A DNA stretch of 16,808 nucleotides from contig JAWXVD010000073.1 in the NCBI GenBank assembly GCA_044425705.1, positions 1 to 16,808 on the forward strand. The letters run 5' to 3'. The notes below the pieces were generated by a model. It was not told the origin of the DNA. It made no database searches and saw only the letters and a list, made by a program, of their open reading frames with translations. The position numbers and the translations under genes are program-made. Shown here piece after piece: positions 13,950 to 16,808 of the stretch (position 1 is its first letter; every line of letters starts with the position of its first letter). The stretch comes from JAWXVD01 sp044425705 (GTDB lineage: Bacteria; Bacillota; Clostridia; Lachnospirales; Lachnospiraceae).

Positions 13950-15290
13950 ATGTTAGGAAAACCATTTAAAAGAAAAATTTATGATAATATGCTAGAATGG
14001 AAAGAACAGTCCAATGGAACAAGTGCGTTACTAATTAAAGGAGCAAGACGAATAGGAAAATCTACAATTGCAGAAGAATTTGCAAAAAATGAATATGAAA
14101 GCTATATTTTAATTGATTTTTCCATTGCTCCGAAAGAAGCACATCAACTATTTGCAGATTTATCAGATTTGAATTATTTATTTTTGCGATTACAATTAAT
14201 ATATCATGTAAATTTAATAGAGCATAAATCAGTTATTATATTCGATGAGGTTCAAAAAGAGCCTTTGGCCAGACAAGCAATCAAACATTTGGTGAAAGAT
14301 GGACGTTATGATTATATTGAAACAGGTTCACTATTGTCAATTCGTAAGAATATTAAGGATATTGTAATCCCCAGTGAGGAAACACGTCTAAATATGTTTC
14401 CTATGGATTATGAAGAATTTAAATGGGCTATGGGAGATGAAACCACATTTCCATTACTGAAGACTGCTTTTGAGCAAGGGATATCATTGGGAGATGATAT
14501 GAATCGCAGAATGCTTCGAGAATTTCGCTTATACATGTTGGTGGGTGGAATGCCACAAGCAGTTTTAGAATATATAAACACAAATAATTTAAGTATGGTA
14601 GATAGAGTAAAAAGAAATATCTTAGAATTATATGCCGAAGATTTTAGAAAAATAGATTCTACAGGGAAAGCTTCGCTTTTATTTGAAGCAATACCTGCAC
14701 AGTTGAGTAAAAATGTATCTAGATATCAAATTTCAAGTGTGATAGAAAATGGACGAGAAGGGCGTGTAAGAGATGTTATTGCAGACATGCAAGACTCTAT
14801 GACAGTATATTTATCTTATCATGCAAATGATCCAAGTAGTGGAATGTCATTACACAAGGATTTGACAAGATATAAAATGTTTTTGTGTGATACAGGCTTA
14901 TTTACTACATTGGCATTTAAAGATAGAGACTTTACTGAAAATATAATATATGACAAATTACTTAGTGATAAATTAGGTGTAAATCTAGGATATTTATACG
15001 AAAATGTTGTGGCACAAATGTTACGTGCTTCTGGAAATGAATTGTATTATTATACTTTTCCAAAAGTATCCTCTACACACAATTATGAAATAGATTTTTT
15101 ATTAGCGCGAAAGAATAAAATATGTCCTATAGAAATAAAATCATCAGGATATAAAGTTCATCCATCGTTAGATGAATTTTGTGGGAAATTTTCCGAACGA
15201 ATCGGAGAAAAATATGTAGTATATACTAAAGATTATAAAAAGGAGAAAGGGATTCATTATCTTCCTGTATATATGATTCCATTTCTGTAA
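13950..15290 (+). CDS. ATP-binding protein, AAA_14/DUF4143 type
   Basis: The product has 446 residues. The N-terminal P-loop ATPase domain has Walker A LLIKGARRIGKSTIAEEF (G31 to S38, Lys 37), Walker B SVIIFDEVQKEP (D99-E100) and the YIETGSLLSIR segment (about 122-132) typical of this family. The C-terminal DUF4143 part carries a PD-(D/E)XK-like signature: NYEIDFLLAR (D382) followed by CPIEIKSS (E395, K397). These proteins are abundant and often in many copies in gut anaerobes and archaea; their biological role is not established. The gene looks intact. AGAGGAG (13935-13941) is 8 bases before the ATG. It follows the palindromic repeat array, which may control it, and is followed 159 bases later by a second ATPase gene of another family with its own promoter candidate. 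Confidence 0.87.
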   Translation: MLGKPFKRKIYDNMLEWKEQSNGTSALLIKGARRIGKSTIAEEFAKNEYESYILIDFSIAPKEAHQLFADLSDLNYLFLRLQLIYHVNLIEHKSVIIFDEVQKEPLARQAIKHLVKDGRYDYIETGSLLSIRKNIKDIVIPSEETRLNMFPMDYEEFKWAMGDETTFPLLKTAFEQGISLGDDMNRRMLREFRLYMLVGGMPQAVLEYINTNNLSMVDRVKRNILELYAEDFRKIDSTGKASLLFEAIPAQLSKNVSRYQISSVIENGREGRVRDVIADMQDSMTVYLSYHANDPSSGMSLHKDLTRYKMFLCDTGLFTTLAFKDRDFTENIIYDKLLSDKLGVNLGYLYENVVAQMLRASGNELYYYTFPKVSSTHNYEIDFLLARKNKICPIEIKSSGYKVHPSLDEFCGKFSERIGEKYVVYTKDYKKEKGIHYLPVYMIPFL

Positions 15291-15382
15291 AAGAGATTGC
15301 ACTGATTGCACTGGCACCTTTGTCTGTATTGCCTGAAGCACAAAGAAAATAAATCTTTAATCAAATTACGGTGGCAGACCAC

Positions 15383-15411
15383 TTGAACATAATATTTAGA
15401 TGTATTACACT
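15383..15411 (+). promoter_or_regulatory. Predicted promoter for the last ATPase gene
   Basis: TTGAAC (15383-15388) and TACACT (15406-15411) are separated by exactly 17 bases, with the start codon 38 bases further on. This suggests the last gene is transcribed independently of the DUF4143 gene. Confidence 0.45.
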
Positions 15412-15449
15412 AAAGAAACAATATACTTCTTGGAAGGAGGAGTTCAATT

Positions 15450-16808
15450 ATGGGCAATATGATAAATACTATAGAATTTATAGATTCTATGGAAGAGTTA
15501 TTACCATTACCAGTGGGGGTATCTGGATTTAAAGATGCTGTAGAAAATTATTATTATGTAGATAAAACATTATTTATAAAAGAATTAAGGATGAAACGTG
15601 CAGAAGTTACCTTAATCACACGTCCTAGAAGATTTGGAAAGACCCTGAATATGAATATGCTCCGCTGTTTTTTTGAAAAGACAGAAAAGAGTAATCAGTA
15701 CCTCTTTGAAAATCTTAATATATGGAAATGTGGGGATAAACATACTTCCGAACAAGGAATGTATCCTGTGATTTTTCTGACATTGAAAGATGTGAAGTTT
15801 GCTAGCTGGGAAAAGACTTTTGAAAATTTGAAAGGATTAATAGCAAAGGAATTTGATAGGCACAGTTATTTATTGCAAAGTGATTATTTATCCAAGAGAG
15901 AAAAAGTTTATATAACGAAAGTTATTCACAGTGAAGTGGAGCTTGTAGGATTAACGGATAGCCTAAAAAATTTATCAGAATCTTTACACAAACACCATAA
16001 AGTTCGTCCGATCATTTTACTTGATGAATACGACATGCCTATACAATCAGGCTATAGCAATGATTTCTATAAAGATGTAATTGAATTTATGAGAAACTGG
16101 ATGTCGGGTGGGCTTAAAGATAATGAGAATTTATCCTTTGCTGTGATAACAGGTATTCTTAAAGTAGCACAGGAGAGCATATTCAGTGGGCTGAATAATC
16201 CATCAATTTGCACTATTTTTGATAAAAATTATAATTCTTACTTTGGTTTTACGGAAGATGAAGTGTTAGAGATGGCACGATATTATGAGAAATCTGAAAA
16301 AATGTGTGAAATTAAGCAATGGTATGATGGTTATAATTTTTCAAATGTAGAGATTTATAATCCTTGGTCGGTAATTAATTATTTTGCGGAAGATTGCCAG
16401 CCTATGTCATATTGGATGTCAACCAGTAGCAATGATGTGCTAAAAAAGATGTTAAGTGAAACTAATTATGAGGTAAAAACAAAGTTATATAACTTAATGA
16501 AAGGCCAAGAGGAATCTGTAACAATAGACTTATCTATTGTCTATCCAAATTTAGAAATGAATCCAGAGAGTATTTTTAGTCTTTTATTATTAACAGGCTA
16601 TTTAAAAGCGGTGAAGACTCTTGCATATAACAAGGTTATGGCAACGTGCGATGTTACTATACCGAATTATGAAATTAAGACAGTGTATCAAATGGAAATA
16701 TTATCTTATGTAAAAGAGCAATTTAAACTTACTGCAACAGATGATATTGTACGAGCCATCATATATCATGATACAGAAAAGCTAAATATCTCTTTGCATA
16801 ACTTTATG
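15450..16808 (+). CDS. AAA-ATPase-like protein, 5' part (cut by window end)
   Basis: The reading frame is open from ATG 15450 to the last base, giving 453 residues with no stop, so the gene continues outside the window. It belongs to the AAA-ATPase_like family (PF09820 type), usually about 520-580 residues with a C-terminal PD-(D/E)XK nuclease-like domain (PDDEXK_9), which would be the missing part. Visible signs are the beginning LPVGVSGFKDAV...YYYVDKTLFIKEL, the family's Walker A ITRPRRFGKTLNMNML (Lys 64; Arg replaces the first Gly), Walker B PIILLDEYDMPI (D192-E193), FSGLNNPSICTIFD, YNSYFGFTEDEVLEM, and KQWYDGYNF with YNPWSVINYF. AAGGAGG at 15434-15440 is 9 bases before the ATG. Function is unestablished. 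It is the third ATPase gene in the window and distinct in family from the DUF4143 gene beside it. Confidence 0.9.
   Translation, partial: MGNMINTIEFIDSMEELLPLPVGVSGFKDAVENYYYVDKTLFIKELRMKRAEVTLITRPRRFGKTLNMNMLRCFFEKTEKSNQYLFENLNIWKCGDKHTSEQGMYPVIFLTLKDVKFASWEKTFENLKGLIAKEFDRHSYLLQSDYLSKREKVYITKVIHSEVELVGLTDSLKNLSESLHKHHKVRPIILLDEYDMPIQSGYSNDFYKDVIEFMRNWMSGGLKDNENLSFAVITGILKVAQESIFSGLNNPSICTIFDKNYNSYFGFTEDEVLEMARYYEKSEKMCEIKQWYDGYNFSNVEIYNPWSVINYFAEDCQPMSYWMSTSSNDVLKKMLSETNYEVKTKLYNLMKGQEESVTIDLSIVYPNLEMNPESIFSLLLLTGYLKAVKTLAYNKVMATCDVTIPNYEIKTVYQMEILSYVKEQFKLTATDDIVRAIIYHDTEKLNISLHNFM

Noticed and set aside
15293..15352. Short frame reading EIALIALAPLSVLPEAQRK before the last ATPase gene
   Set aside because: Only 19 codons, no start signal, and partly made by a 9-base tandem duplication (ATTGCACTG at 15296-15313); too little to call a gene or remnant.

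Overview
The window looks like a chromosomal segment of a low-GC Gram-positive anaerobe, most likely a clostridium of the Lachnospiraceae type. This is inferred from AGGAGG-type ribosome binding sites, two Cys-lipobox lipoproteins, a Cys-type anaerobic sulfatase, a biotin-dependent sodium-pump operon, and several ATPase genes of the kind amplified in that group. All recognisable genes lie on the + strand. No rRNA, tRNA, insertion sequence or CRISPR array was seen.

Left part (1-8178), an accessory patchwork: the 3' end of a tetratricopeptide-repeat gene; a gene-poor stretch (545-957) holding a decayed remnant resembling the tail of an Rpn-type nuclease/transposase; an acidic lipoprotein of unknown role; a cytoplasmic sulfatase; an ATPase with a C-terminal PD-(D/E)XK-like domain; a GH43 family glycosidase without a signal peptide; and an exported D-Ala-D-Ala carboxypeptidase. 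The gaps hold two palindromes with the same GTA loop.

Centre (8224-13707), the most coherent unit: a five-gene operon with an extended -10 promoter, a hairpin leader and a strong terminator after the last gene. It encodes an acyl-CoA carboxyltransferase (12S/MmdA type), an OadG-like gamma subunit with an unusual lipoprotein N-terminus, a free biotin carrier (1.3S type), an OadB-type sodium-translocating beta subunit, and a pyruvate/oxaloacetate carboxyltransferase (5S/PycB type) without its own biotin domain. The set therefore has all three parts of a propionibacterial-type transcarboxylase plus both membrane parts of a decarboxylase sodium pump. A plausible model (inference) is that one biotin carrier serves two carboxyltransferases and one pump, linking an acyl-CoA carboxyl group, oxaloacetate/pyruvate and the sodium gradient. 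An apparent terminator sits inside the operon between the carrier and pump genes and could set their ratio.

Right part (13708-16808): two adjacent ATPase genes of different families, one DUF4143 type and one AAA-ATPase-like type cut by the window edge. The first is preceded by three tandem copies of a roughly 26-nt imperfect palindrome with a 33-34 nt period; the last copy overlaps a possible promoter.

Most promising for follow-up: the hybrid carboxyltransferase/pump operon with its chimeric gamma subunit and internal terminator, and the palindromic repeat array before the DUF4143 ATPase.
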